DNA of 64,000 bases. Source: Flavimaribacter sediminis (GTDB lineage Bacteria > Pseudomonadota > Alphaproteobacteria > Rhizobiales > Rhizobiaceae). The notes beneath the pieces were generated by a model that searched no databases, was not told the origin of the DNA, and worked only from the letters and a program-made list of their open reading frames with translations. Shown here in pieces: positions 8,395 to 15,432 of the stretch. Both the position numbers and the translations under genes were made by a program. Every line of letters begins with the position of its first letter. Position 1 is the first letter of the stretch. The stretch spans positions 434,001 to 498,000 of the forward strand of contig NZ_JAICBX010000001.1 in assembly GCF_019492055.1 (NCBI RefSeq), given 5' to 3'.

Positions 8395-9300
8395 TCAATT
8401 CTGGAGGGAAGACAAGGAGAGATCAGCCGAGATCCCGGTTTGCCAGCTTCCGCGCTCAACCAGCCATTCGGATGTCTTTTTCAAACCTCCGAAAGCGAAA
8501 ACGTGGATTTGGCGGATCGGGGTGGAGGCGCCGCTCAGGACGTGGTCTTCGATCGGTCCGACAACGGTCTCGGGTGAATGCGACGTTGCAAGCGCTGTCA
8601 GCGACATTGCGTTCTTTTTCAGAAAGCCGATGGAATTGCCGACGCCGCACATGGCCGCGTATTTGATCAACGTCGTGATCTTCGCGGGGCCGGCCACGCC
8701 CAGATGCACGGGAAGATCAATTCCGTTTGCTTTCAGGCCATCGGCCCAGGCGATGAATTTCGCCGCGTCGAAACCGAACTGCGTCACGATGCGCATAGAA
8801 GCATCCGAACGCTCCGCATAGGACTTTTTCAGGCGCAGCGCCTGCAGAGCGACTTCTTCGGTGAAATCAGGGCTGCCTTCAGGGTGACCGGCGACGCCGA
8901 TCCTGTCGACGCCGTATTTGTCGAAGAAGCCGGTTTCAAGAACTTCCATGGTGGAGGAAAAGTCGCCGGCCTGCCTCTCGAGGCCTCCGCCAATGACGAG
9001 TACGTTTTTCACGCCTGCTTCTTCGGTCATCATCCGGATGCGTGTTTCAAGCGCCTCGCGAGTCGTCAGGCGGCGGGAGGCGAAATGCGGAACCGGCTCG
9101 TAGCCGAGATCGCGGACCCGTTTGGCGGCCTTGACCAGCGTTTCGCTCGAATCCGTTCCGATTTCGGTAATGTAAACCCAGGCGCCCTCCGGGAACAGGC
9201 CCGGCAGGTCAGCTGATTCGATAGCCTGCTTGGGGGCGACCTCGATGGAGGCTGCGATCCGGGCGGGTCGCGCCGGTTTGATGTTGATGACTTTTGTCAT
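8395..9300 (-). CDS. Methylenetetrahydrofolate reductase-like protein
   Basis: A 301-residue TIM-barrel protein of the methylenetetrahydrofolate reductase family, with SIEVAPK near the N-terminus, VLVIGGG, GVAGHPEGSPDF and TQFGFDAAKFIAWAD. These match the flavin/folate-binding barrel of MetF-type enzymes. In this setting it probably oxidises methyl-THF made by the corrinoid methyltransferase to methylene-THF, the reverse of its role in methionine synthesis. That direction is inferred from the neighbours. Its start overlaps the stop of the upstream 'virulence factor' gene by four bases (ATGA), so the two are tightly coupled. A separate biosynthetic metF may exist outside the window. Confidence 0.85.
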   Translation of the reverse strand: MTKVINIKPARPARIAASIEVAPKQAIESADLPGLFPEGAWVYITEIGTDSSETLVKAAKRVRDLGYEPVPHFASRRLTTREALETRIRMMTEEAGVKNVLVIGGGLERQAGDFSSTMEVLETGFFDKYGVDRIGVAGHPEGSPDFTEEVALQALRLKKSYAERSDASMRIVTQFGFDAAKFIAWADGLKANGIDLPVHLGVAGPAKITTLIKYAAMCGVGNSIGFLKKNAMSLTALATSHSPETVVGPIEDHVLSGASTPIRQIHVFAFGGLKKTSEWLVERGSWQTGISADLSLSSLQN

Positions 9301-9602
9301 TCTGCTTCCGCCTTTCCGCCGGCCTCGACGAGATCTTTCAGCCGTTGTTTGGTGTAGGTTTCCTCGATATGGGCCGCCGCCTTGTCGGCTTCGGCGTCCA
9401 GATCATCGCTCACAGGTTTCGGCTGTCCCCGTCGCCATTGCGCAAGGTAGTCGTCTGTCTCATGAGCGCCGCTGCGCATCGCGCACATGTCGATCGCTTC
9501 CGTGAACCGCAAGGAAAGCACCCGTTTGGCGCTTTGCCTGCCCTTTTTCACGATGATTTGCGCCGGGATGTCACGCCAGTAAACAATTGTCAGATCCGCC
9601 AT
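9297..9602 (-). CDS. 'Virulence factor' domain protein (PF13769-like), C1 cluster subunit
   Basis: A 101-residue soluble protein that begins MADLTIVYWRDIPAQIIVKKG and continues with a conserved AIDMCAMRSGAHETDDYLAQWRR segment. It matches the family called 'virulence factor' in databases, whose name has no clear functional basis. ATG 9602 has GGAG six bases upstream. It overlaps the MetF-like gene by four bases, and it lies inside the corrinoid gene run, so a role with the MetF-like protein or in folate C1 transfer is a better guess than virulence. No catalytic motif can be named. Confidence 0.7.
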   Translation of the reverse strand: MADLTIVYWRDIPAQIIVKKGRQSAKRVLSLRFTEAIDMCAMRSGAHETDDYLAQWRRGQPKPVSDDLDAEADKAAAHIEETYTKQRLKDLVEAGGKAEAE

Positions 9603-9749
9603 GACCCGCTCCCGATCCATGTCCGCACGGCTTAAAATGATGAGATTCCGATCGCCAAGCTAGCTGCACGACGACGCTGAACGCATCAAAAACGACGCGG
9701 CTGTTTCAAGGGGCGAAACCTGTGTCGGAAAGCGTGAATTCTCAGGCGT

Positions 9750-10394
9750 CTAAAGCAGGCTGGCGAAGACAACTGTCGTCAGAACCGTCATGAGAAAAAG
9801 CACTGCTATCGACATGACGCCAACGACGACGCCGACGCCAAGGCAATTGCCGTCCTGTTCCGTGTGGGCCAGGCCAATGATGGCGATCGCGAAAGCGGGC
9901 AGCCAGTTGCAGAACGGGATCGGGATCAGCACCACGATTGCCAGAATAAGGATATAGATGCCAAACAACCGTTCTGAACGGTGGTTTTTGAGAGGCCAGT
10001 GCCGTGGCCTGACCCACGCTTCCATGCGGCGCAGCCACGGGTCAACCTTGGTGACCATGGCGACCAGCGTCTTTTTGTCGAGGGAATAATTGGCGAGCCG
10101 TCGCGGCAGCCAGATCTTCTGTCGACCGGCCACGATCTGCCAGGATATGAAAATCAGCGGAAGGCCAAGGATCAGCGTTGCGCCGGGCGGAAGGGGAATG
10201 AGGTTCGGCAGCGCAAAAACGAGGAGAAAGGCGCCGAATGAGCGTTCGTCGAGCGCCGTCGCCAGTTCCTTCAGCGTAATTCGCTCTCCGGCGGCGTTCG
10301 CCAGGCGCTGCAACAGGCTGGAAAGGCTTTCCGTATGCTCCTGCGCTTCGTTGGCTCGTTCGGAGGCAATCTTGTCGGCTGTGGTGTCGCTCAC
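9750..10394 (-). CDS. ExoD-family membrane protein
   Basis: A 214-residue integral membrane protein of the ExoD family (exopolysaccharide synthesis, ExoD). It has a charged N-terminus, then LVFALPNLIPLPPGATLILGLPLIFISWQ, a central basic loop and two more hydrophobic segments near the C-terminus (GIYILILAIVVLIPIPF and VVVGVMSIAVLFLMTVLTT). Family members affect exopolysaccharide or alkali tolerance in rhizobia, with unknown mechanism. It sits on the same strand between the DUF1638 gene and the 'virulence factor' gene, with gaps of about 150 and 175 bases, so it may have its own promoter and looks functionally out of place. Confidence 0.8.
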   Translation of the reverse strand: MSDTTADKIASERANEAQEHTESLSSLLQRLANAAGERITLKELATALDERSFGAFLLVFALPNLIPLPPGATLILGLPLIFISWQIVAGRQKIWLPRRLANYSLDKKTLVAMVTKVDPWLRRMEAWVRPRHWPLKNHRSERLFGIYILILAIVVLIPIPFCNWLPAFAIAIIGLAHTEQDGNCLGVGVVVGVMSIAVLFLMTVLTTVVFASLL

Positions 10395-10570
10395 CGTTTC
10401 GTTCGTTCCTGTTATTTGAACCGATACATTAGGCGAGGCCTATTGCAATTTCGCTAACGCCCGACTGCACTGCAATTACGTCAAATATCCGGCGACGGGA
10501 GGCCGGAGCACACTATGTGGGAATTGCCGCTCCCGTTGGCAAGATGGTTTGCGCCCGTGGGAGGCCGGTG

Positions 10571-11182
10571 TCAAGCCGACTGCAAGGCTTTCGTCAAGTC
10601 GCCATATCCCGTCAGCCGGTACTCGTATGTCAGTCCGAGAAAATCCGCGGCCTGTCTGGCGCGCCCCTGAAGATCCGTATCTTCATTTTGCGACAAGTAG
10701 ACGAGTTTGCGGTAATTGCCGAAATACATATCCCGCAATTCCGGATGTCGGTCGAGTCCGAGCGGTTCGACGACGAAGGCTTCGAATTGACGCGCCAGGA
10801 AGTCGGTCAGGAAAAACGAGGTGATATCGTCTTCCATTGCGGCGAAGGCGTCGTTGCCGGCGAAGAAGGAGAAGCAGTGGGGGCCTTCGATCCGCCCGAC
10901 GCCCTCTTCGAGACAGACCTTGTCCAGTTCGCCCTGGGTGCCGCATTCAGCATAGGCTACGAATATGCGTTCAAAACCGGCTTCGCGGGCTTCGGCGATG
11001 CTTTTTCGAACGCCGGGCGCGATCAGTTCCGGCCGATTGTGCCAGATTGCAGGCAAGCAAATCAGATCAACGTGGTCGAGCCTGTTGACGCGGCAGACGT
11101 CTAGGATTTCGCGCGCCAGAGCCCCGCAGCCAATGACGCGCACTGGACTTGCATTCATTGATTTCGCAGCCGTGACCTTCAT
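10571..11182 (-). CDS. DUF1638 protein linked to corrinoid methyltransferases
   Basis: A 203-residue soluble protein of the DUF1638 family. Conserved parts include VIGCGALAREILDV near the N-terminus, LPAIWHNRPELI, YAECGTQGELDKV and GPHCFSFFAGNDAF, with well-placed Cys and His residues that could bind a metal or a cofactor. DUF1638 genes are typically found beside corrinoid methyltransferase genes, and here it lies 60 bases after the corrinoid protein gene on the same strand. Its biochemical function is unknown. ATG 11182 is used; ATG 11158 is an alternative. Confidence 0.78.
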   Translation of the reverse strand: MKVTAAKSMNASPVRVIGCGALAREILDVCRVNRLDHVDLICLPAIWHNRPELIAPGVRKSIAEAREAGFERIFVAYAECGTQGELDKVCLEEGVGRIEGPHCFSFFAGNDAFAAMEDDITSFFLTDFLARQFEAFVVEPLGLDRHPELRDMYFGNYRKLVYLSQNEDTDLQGRARQAADFLGLTYEYRLTGYGDLTKALQSA

Positions 11183-11242
11183 ACATCCACTCTATCACGC
11201 TGACCGCGCGTCAAAAATGGTTGCACCAAACTGGCGGGGCCG

Positions 11243-11944
11243 TCAGCGCGCCCCGGCGAGTTGATTGTGCTTGCGCTTCAACAGGTCTTTGGCTGTTTCA
11301 ACGGTTACGGCGGCGTCACGGCAATAGGCGTCAGCGCCAACGGCCATGCCGAATTCCTCATTGAGCGGAGCGCCGCCGACGAGCACGATGTGCTGGTCGC
11401 GAAGACCCTTTTCCTTCAGCGTGTCGATGACGACCTTCATATAGGGCATCGTCGTCGTCAGGAGAGCGGACATTCCCAGAATGTCGGGCTCATGATCCTC
11501 GATCGCCTGGAGATAGTTCTCAACCGGATTGTTGATGCCGATGTCCACAACGTCGAAGCCGGCGCCTTCCATCATCATGCCGACGAGGTTCTTGCCGATG
11601 TCGTGAATGTCTCCCTTGACCGTCCCGATCACCATCTTGCCGAGTTTCGGCGCGCCGGTTTCGGCCAACAAAGGACGCAGGATCGACATTCCCGCCTTCA
11701 TCGCATTGGCCGAAAGCAGAACTTCCGGCACAAACAGGATGCCGTCACGAAAGTCCTCTCCGACAATCCTCATGCCTTCAACGAGGGCCTTGGTCAGAAC
11801 GTCATAGGGCGCCCATCCGCGCTCGAGCAGAATATGTGTGGCTTCCTCGATCTCTTCCTTCAGGCCGTCATAAAGATCATCGTGCACCTGCTGCACGAGT
11901 TCGTCGTCCGGCAGTTCGGAAAGGATGATGTCGTCATCGGTCAT
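11243..11944 (-). CDS. Corrinoid (cobalamin)-binding protein of a methyltransferase system
   Basis: A 233-residue corrinoid protein of the MttC/MtbC/MtgC type. Residues 1-90 form the helical cap domain (LVQQVHDDLYDGLKEEIEEA, then VPEVLLSANAMKAGM). The rest is the B12-binding Rossmann domain with D112-x-H114-x-x-G117 (GDIHDIGKNLV), in which His114 is the lower cobalt ligand, followed by the GG-containing phosphate loop VGGAPLN. It shuttles the methyl group between the MttB-family enzyme and the pterin methyltransferase. It is divergent from the mttB-like gene across a 335-base region. Confidence 0.92.
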   Translation of the reverse strand: MTDDDIILSELPDDELVQQVHDDLYDGLKEEIEEATHILLERGWAPYDVLTKALVEGMRIVGEDFRDGILFVPEVLLSANAMKAGMSILRPLLAETGAPKLGKMVIGTVKGDIHDIGKNLVGMMMEGAGFDVVDIGINNPVENYLQAIEDHEPDILGMSALLTTTMPYMKVVIDTLKEKGLRDQHIVLVGGAPLNEEFGMAVGADAYCRDAAVTVETAKDLLKRKHNQLAGAR

Positions 11945-12279
11945 GGCAGTTAATCCGATATGAGCTGCACTTTACGCGGGCGACCGGGAATGTCGTCAAA
12001 ATCCTGTCACAAACCCGGCGTTCGAGGAATCCGCATTTGGCGGCTTCACTTACGAGAATGATGCAATTTTGCGAAATTCGTCTCTTCAAAAACGACGTGT
12101 AATTCATTGAAAAACGACGGCGCGCGCATCTTTGACCTGTCTGCGGATGCAGCGCGTTTCCGGGTGTCCGTTTCGCGTCATCGCTTGGCGCTGTCAGAAA
12201 ATGCGCTTAACACGCCGTGGGGTAGCATATCAGTGGTTGGAATAGCCGGGCGAAGGCGCCGGATGAAAGGTGGAACGGG
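11945..12279. promoter_or_regulatory. Divergent control region of corrinoid protein and mttB-like genes
   Basis: This 335-base region must hold both divergent promoters. The exact 10-base direct repeat AAAAACGACG occurs at 12088-12097 and 12110-12119, 22 bases apart (two helical turns), which is the arrangement expected for AraC-family dimers. A TTTTGCGAAA segment at about 12067-12076 contains the reverse complement of the TCGCAAA motif seen upstream of the flavoprotein and regulator genes. I see no convincing promoter boxes. Confidence 0.45.
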
Positions 12280-13839
12280 ATGGATACGGACAGTGCGGTC
12301 GGTCAGTCTGCGAAACGCCGCGCGCGCGGCGGAGCCGCGGCGCGCAGAGCTTCGCGAGGCGGCGGAGGCCCGGGTTTGCAGAAGCCATTCATCAAGCGGA
12401 ATATCCGAACCTACGAGGTTCTGGATGAGGAAGGCCTGACGCTTATTGAAAACAACGCCGACACCATTCTGGAAGAGATCGGCGTCGAGTTCCGTGACGA
12501 CTCAGAAGCGCTCGAACTTTGGCGTGAAGCGGGCGCCGACATTCGTGGTGAAAGAGTGCATTTCCCGAAACGGCTTTGCCGTTCGCTTCTGGAAACTGCG
12601 CCGCCGGTCTTTACGCAGTTTGCCCGCAATCCGGAGCGTTCGGTGCAAATCGGAGGCGATGCAACGGTCTTTGCGCCCGTATATGGGCCGCCATTTGTTC
12701 GCGACCTTGAAGGAAACCGTCGTTACGCCACGATCGAAGATTTCCAAAATTTCGTGAAACTCGCCTATATGGCGCCGTCCATCCATCATTCGGGCGGAAC
12801 GGTTTGCGAGCCGGTGGACATTCCGGTGAACAAGCGCCATCTCGACATGGTCTATTCGCATATCCGCTACTCGGACAAACCGTTCATGGGCTCTGTGACG
12901 GCGCCTGAGCGCGCCGAAGACAGCGTCGAGATGTGCAAGATCTTGTTCGGCGAGAGTTTCGTCGACGAAAACTGCGTTCTCATCAACCTGATCAACGCCA
13001 ACTCGCCCATGGTTTTCGACGAAACCATGCTGGGCGCGGCCAAGGTCTATGCGCGCAACAACCAGGCCTGCATCATTTCACCCTTCATTCTCGCCGGGGC
13101 CATGAGTCCGGTGACCGTTGCAGGAACCTTGACGCAGATTCTCGTCGAGGTGCTGGCGGGCGCGGCGTTCACGCAACTGATTCGTCCGGGCGCGCCCGTC
13201 GTGTTCGGCACATTTGCGGCTTCCATTTCCATGCAGTCCGGCGCGCCAACATTCGGAACGCCCGAACCGTCGCTCGTATCCTATGGAGCAGCGCAGCTTG
13301 CGCGACGCAGCGGCCTTCCGTTCCGGACGGGGGGGTCGCTTTGCGGCTCGAAAGTTCCCGACGCACAGGCCGCCCATGAAAGCGCGGCCACGCTGAACAT
13401 GACCTTGCTTGCGGGCACGAATTTCGCGCTGCATTCAGCCGGTTGGCTCGAGGGAGGGCTGGTGTCTTCCTATGAGAAGTTCATGATAGACCAGGATCAA
13501 CTCGGCATGATGCAGAAATTCGCCGCCGGCGTGGATCTTTCCGAAAACGCCCAGGCGCTCGACGCGATCCGCGAAGTCGGTCCGGGAAGCCATTATCTGG
13601 GCTGCGCCCACACCCAGGCGAACTTCGAGACGGCATTTTATGCATCCGCGCTGACCGACAACAATTCCTTCGAACAGTGGCAGATCGAAGGCGAAAAGCG
13701 CATCGAAAACCGTGCCAACGAAGCATGCAGGCAGTGGCTGCAATCCTACCAGCCGCCGGATCTCGATCCTGGCGTCGATGACGGTTTGAATGCATTTATT
13801 GCGCACAAGAAGGAGTCGATGCCCGACGCCTTCACCTGA
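12280..13839 (+). CDS. MttB-family corrinoid methyltransferase without pyrrolysine codon
   Basis: A 519-residue member of the trimethylamine methyltransferase (MttB) family. The reading frame has no in-frame amber codon, so it belongs to the non-pyrrolysine group that includes the glycine betaine methyltransferase MtgB. Residues 12-30 are an Arg/Gly/Ala-rich extension (AKRRARGGAAARRASRGGG). The TIM-barrel body then starts near RTYEVLDEEGLTLIENNADTI, and the C-terminus ends in MPDAFT, a typical family ending. It should transfer a methyl from a quaternary or tertiary amine to the corrinoid protein encoded divergently. The substrate is inferred, not shown. Glycine betaine fits the GbdR-like regulator, BHMT, binding protein and dimethylglycine dehydrogenase-like neighbours. 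Confidence 0.88.
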   Translation: MDTDSAVGQSAKRRARGGAAARRASRGGGGPGLQKPFIKRNIRTYEVLDEEGLTLIENNADTILEEIGVEFRDDSEALELWREAGADIRGERVHFPKRLCRSLLETAPPVFTQFARNPERSVQIGGDATVFAPVYGPPFVRDLEGNRRYATIEDFQNFVKLAYMAPSIHHSGGTVCEPVDIPVNKRHLDMVYSHIRYSDKPFMGSVTAPERAEDSVEMCKILFGESFVDENCVLINLINANSPMVFDETMLGAAKVYARNNQACIISPFILAGAMSPVTVAGTLTQILVEVLAGAAFTQLIRPGAPVVFGTFAASISMQSGAPTFGTPEPSLVSYGAAQLARRSGLPFRTGGSLCGSKVPDAQAAHESAATLNMTLLAGTNFALHSAGWLEGGLVSSYEKFMIDQDQLGMMQKFAAGVDLSENAQALDAIREVGPGSHYLGCAHTQANFETAFYASALTDNNSFEQWQIEGEKRIENRANEACRQWLQSYQPPDLDPGVDDGLNAFIAHKKESMPDAFT

Positions 13840-13890
13840 AGGAAGCCCGTTGACGGCCGGGCGATCGTGGCCGACCTGATCCACAAGGAA

Positions 13891-13911
13891 GTCTGGCGGA
13901 CAACGCCAGAC
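13891..13911 (+). other. Hairpin between mttB-like gene and downstream gene
   Basis: GTCTGGCG (13891-13898) and CGCCAGAC (13904-13911) form a perfect 8-bp stem with a five-base loop, but no T-run follows. It could attenuate transcription or protect the mttB-like mRNA 3' end. Confidence 0.35.
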
Positions 13912-13925
13912 GGAAAGACCGAGTC

Positions 13926-14591
13926 TTGATTGGCGATGTCTACGGCGAATTGGATCGCCGATTGCGGGACGTCGGATTGATGCTTCGGGGCGGGCTTGTC
14001 GCCTCCGAAACGCTTCCTGAGCTTGATAACGGCGAAACCGCCGGAACCATCCTTATGGTCGGTCATGCGGGGTCGACGCTGTGGCCGCACTTCAGCGATT
14101 ATCTCAGGCGCTCGCCGGGACCGGACCCGCTCGATCGCTGGACACGGTTCGTTATCGAACCGGTCGCCCAACAGTTCGGATGTCGGGCGCTTTACCCGTT
14201 TGAGAAGCCCTGGTGGCCATTTCAGCGCTGGGTATCGGAAATTGAAGGACTGCGGCCGTCTCCGCTTGGCATCCTCATCCATCCGGCATTTGGTCTCTGG
14301 CACGGCTATCGCGCGGCGCTGGCATTTAGGAAAACACTTTCCGTGCCTGAAAGGCAAAATTTGCCACATCCATGTGACGGCTGCCGTGACAGGCCTTGCA
14401 TAAGCGCTTGCGCTGCCGAGGCGATTTCAACAAGCGGATTTTCCGTCGAGCCCTGCCGGTCCTACCTGGCCAGCGGCGATGGTAGTGCGAGCTGCATGCT
14501 CGCTGGATGTGATGCACGCAATGCTTGTCCAGTCGGCGCAGAATTTCGGTACGTGGAACCACAGCTCCGCTTCCATATGGCGGCGCTGTAA
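13926..14591 (+). CDS. CblC-like protein with C-terminal ferredoxin-type Fe-S domain
   Basis: A 221-residue protein. The middle holds LGILIHPAFGLWHGYRAAL, which resembles the HPxFGxWxxxR segment of MMACHC/CblC cobalamin-processing proteins. The C-terminal 75 residues are Cys-rich (CDGCRDRPCISACAAEA, then CMLAGCDARNACPVG) like the Fe-S region of QueG-type and reductive dehalogenase-type corrinoid proteins. This suggests a corrinoid-binding or corrinoid-reducing protein with Fe-S clusters. The start is uncertain: TTG 13926 gives the frame, and ATG 13980 is an alternative. It follows the mttB-like gene by 86 bases on the same strand, fitting a role in corrinoid repair. Databases are likely to call it simply ferredoxin. 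Function is inferred from motif resemblance. Confidence 0.65.
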   Translation: MIGDVYGELDRRLRDVGLMLRGGLVASETLPELDNGETAGTILMVGHAGSTLWPHFSDYLRRSPGPDPLDRWTRFVIEPVAQQFGCRALYPFEKPWWPFQRWVSEIEGLRPSPLGILIHPAFGLWHGYRAALAFRKTLSVPERQNLPHPCDGCRDRPCISACAAEAISTSGFSVEPCRSYLASGDGSASCMLAGCDARNACPVGAEFRYVEPQLRFHMAAL

Positions 14592-14748
14592 ATTTCATCT
14601 AAGTTGCATCTTAACCCTCTGTATTTTATATGCTAAGGCGCATTCATGGAACGTCGGCTCCAGACAATCTCCTATCATTGCGCCGGCAAAACAACTGTTG
14701 CGGATGAGCAATACCGAGAAATAACATTTTCGGATTTACAATATTAGG

Positions 14749-14776
14749 TTGTGAATTTGCAGGGCTGTTGTATTAT
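14749..14776 (+). promoter_or_regulatory. Candidate sigma-70 promoter of the exported protein gene
   Basis: TTGTGA (14749-14754) and TATTAT (14771-14776) are separated by 16 bases in an AT-rich stretch 28 bases before the start codon. AAGAGG near 14791-14796 is the ribosome binding site. The AT-rich intergenic region 14592-14803 shows nothing else clear. Confidence 0.4.
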
Positions 14777-14803
14777 TCGAATAACTCAACAAGAGGTTTT
14801 AAA

Positions 14804-15340
14804 ATGTCTATTCTGAGACCGATTGCCGTCGGCATGGCTTTGCTGGCTTCAGGTTCTTTCAGTGCAGCACAGACGCTTGACTGTACATGTATTTCTTCCA
14901 AATCTGCTGGGCAGTCTTATCCCGTCATCGGGGAGATCTCCGATTCGTCCGGAAGCGTGATGTACTCCGGTACGACCGGATTCATCGACGGGGAGGCCGG
15001 CACGCAGATCACGGCGGGATCCCAGATCAATGTCGGGCCGGGCGGCAAGGCGCAGGTGCAGATCGGATCAGATTGCAAACTGGCTGTTGCGCAGAATTCG
15101 GAGATCAGCATCCTTCAGCCGGAAGGCAAGGAAGGACCGATCTGCGTGCAAATCACTGAAGCCGAATTTGCAACGGCGACTTTGGATTCCGGGTCATCAA
15201 CTTTCCTTCAGGAAAATCCAAATGGCGGCGGTGCAAACCAGGCAGCCGTCATAGCCTTGGGCGCTGCAGCAGGCCTTGTCGCCATTTCCTGTATTGGGTG
15301 GTGTCAGGACGGCGGCGGTCCGCGACCAGCCAGTCCGTAA
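14804..15340 (+). CDS. Exported protein of unknown function
   Basis: A 178-residue protein that begins with a signal peptide (MSILRPIAVGMALLASGSFSAAQ). The mature part has a Cys pair (DCTC), then a mainly beta segment: GFIDGEAGTQITAGSQINVGPGGKAQVQIGSDCKLAV. That pattern of a glycine turn, 'GSQINVGPGG.A.V...DC', is like short FecR-type or cell-surface beta domains with a disulfide. A Gly/Asn linker and a single hydrophobic segment (AAVIALGAAAGLVAISCIG) end the protein, so it is probably anchored by its C-terminus. ATG 14804 has AAGAGG upstream. I do not recognise a named family. It stands alone in an AT-rich pocket between C1 genes. Confidence 0.6.
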   Translation: MSILRPIAVGMALLASGSFSAAQTLDCTCISSKSAGQSYPVIGEISDSSGSVMYSGTTGFIDGEAGTQITAGSQINVGPGGKAQVQIGSDCKLAVAQNSEISILQPEGKEGPICVQITEAEFATATLDSGSSTFLQENPNGGGANQAAVIALGAAAGLVAISCIGWCQDGGGPRPASP

Positions 15341-15353
15341 TTTCTAAAAATTG

Positions 15354-15386
15354 TGTGAGCCCAAACAGCTCCGATTCGGGCTCACA
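15354..15386 (-). terminator. Terminator hairpin of the BHMT gene
   Basis: TGTGAGCCC (15354-15362) and GGGCTCACA (15378-15386) form a perfect 9-bp stem. On the minus strand it is followed by CAATTTTTAG, so it can terminate the BHMT gene. It also lies just after the plus-strand exported protein gene and may serve both. Confidence 0.6.
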
Positions 15387-15432
15387 TCATAATTCACAAG
15401 CCTGCCAGCCGTTTTTGGCCAAGGCTGTCAAA

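Noticed and set aside
12280-13839. A pyrrolysine-containing MttB gene
   Set aside because: The frame is continuous with no in-frame TAG, and no pyl genes are in the window, so it is the non-pyrrolysine type.
13843-13929. A short open frame after the mttB-like gene (reading VDGRAIVADLIHKEVWRTTP)
   Set aside because: Too short, no proper ribosome binding site and no recognised family. The mttB-like protein already ends in the usual MPDAFT. A decayed gene end cannot be excluded.
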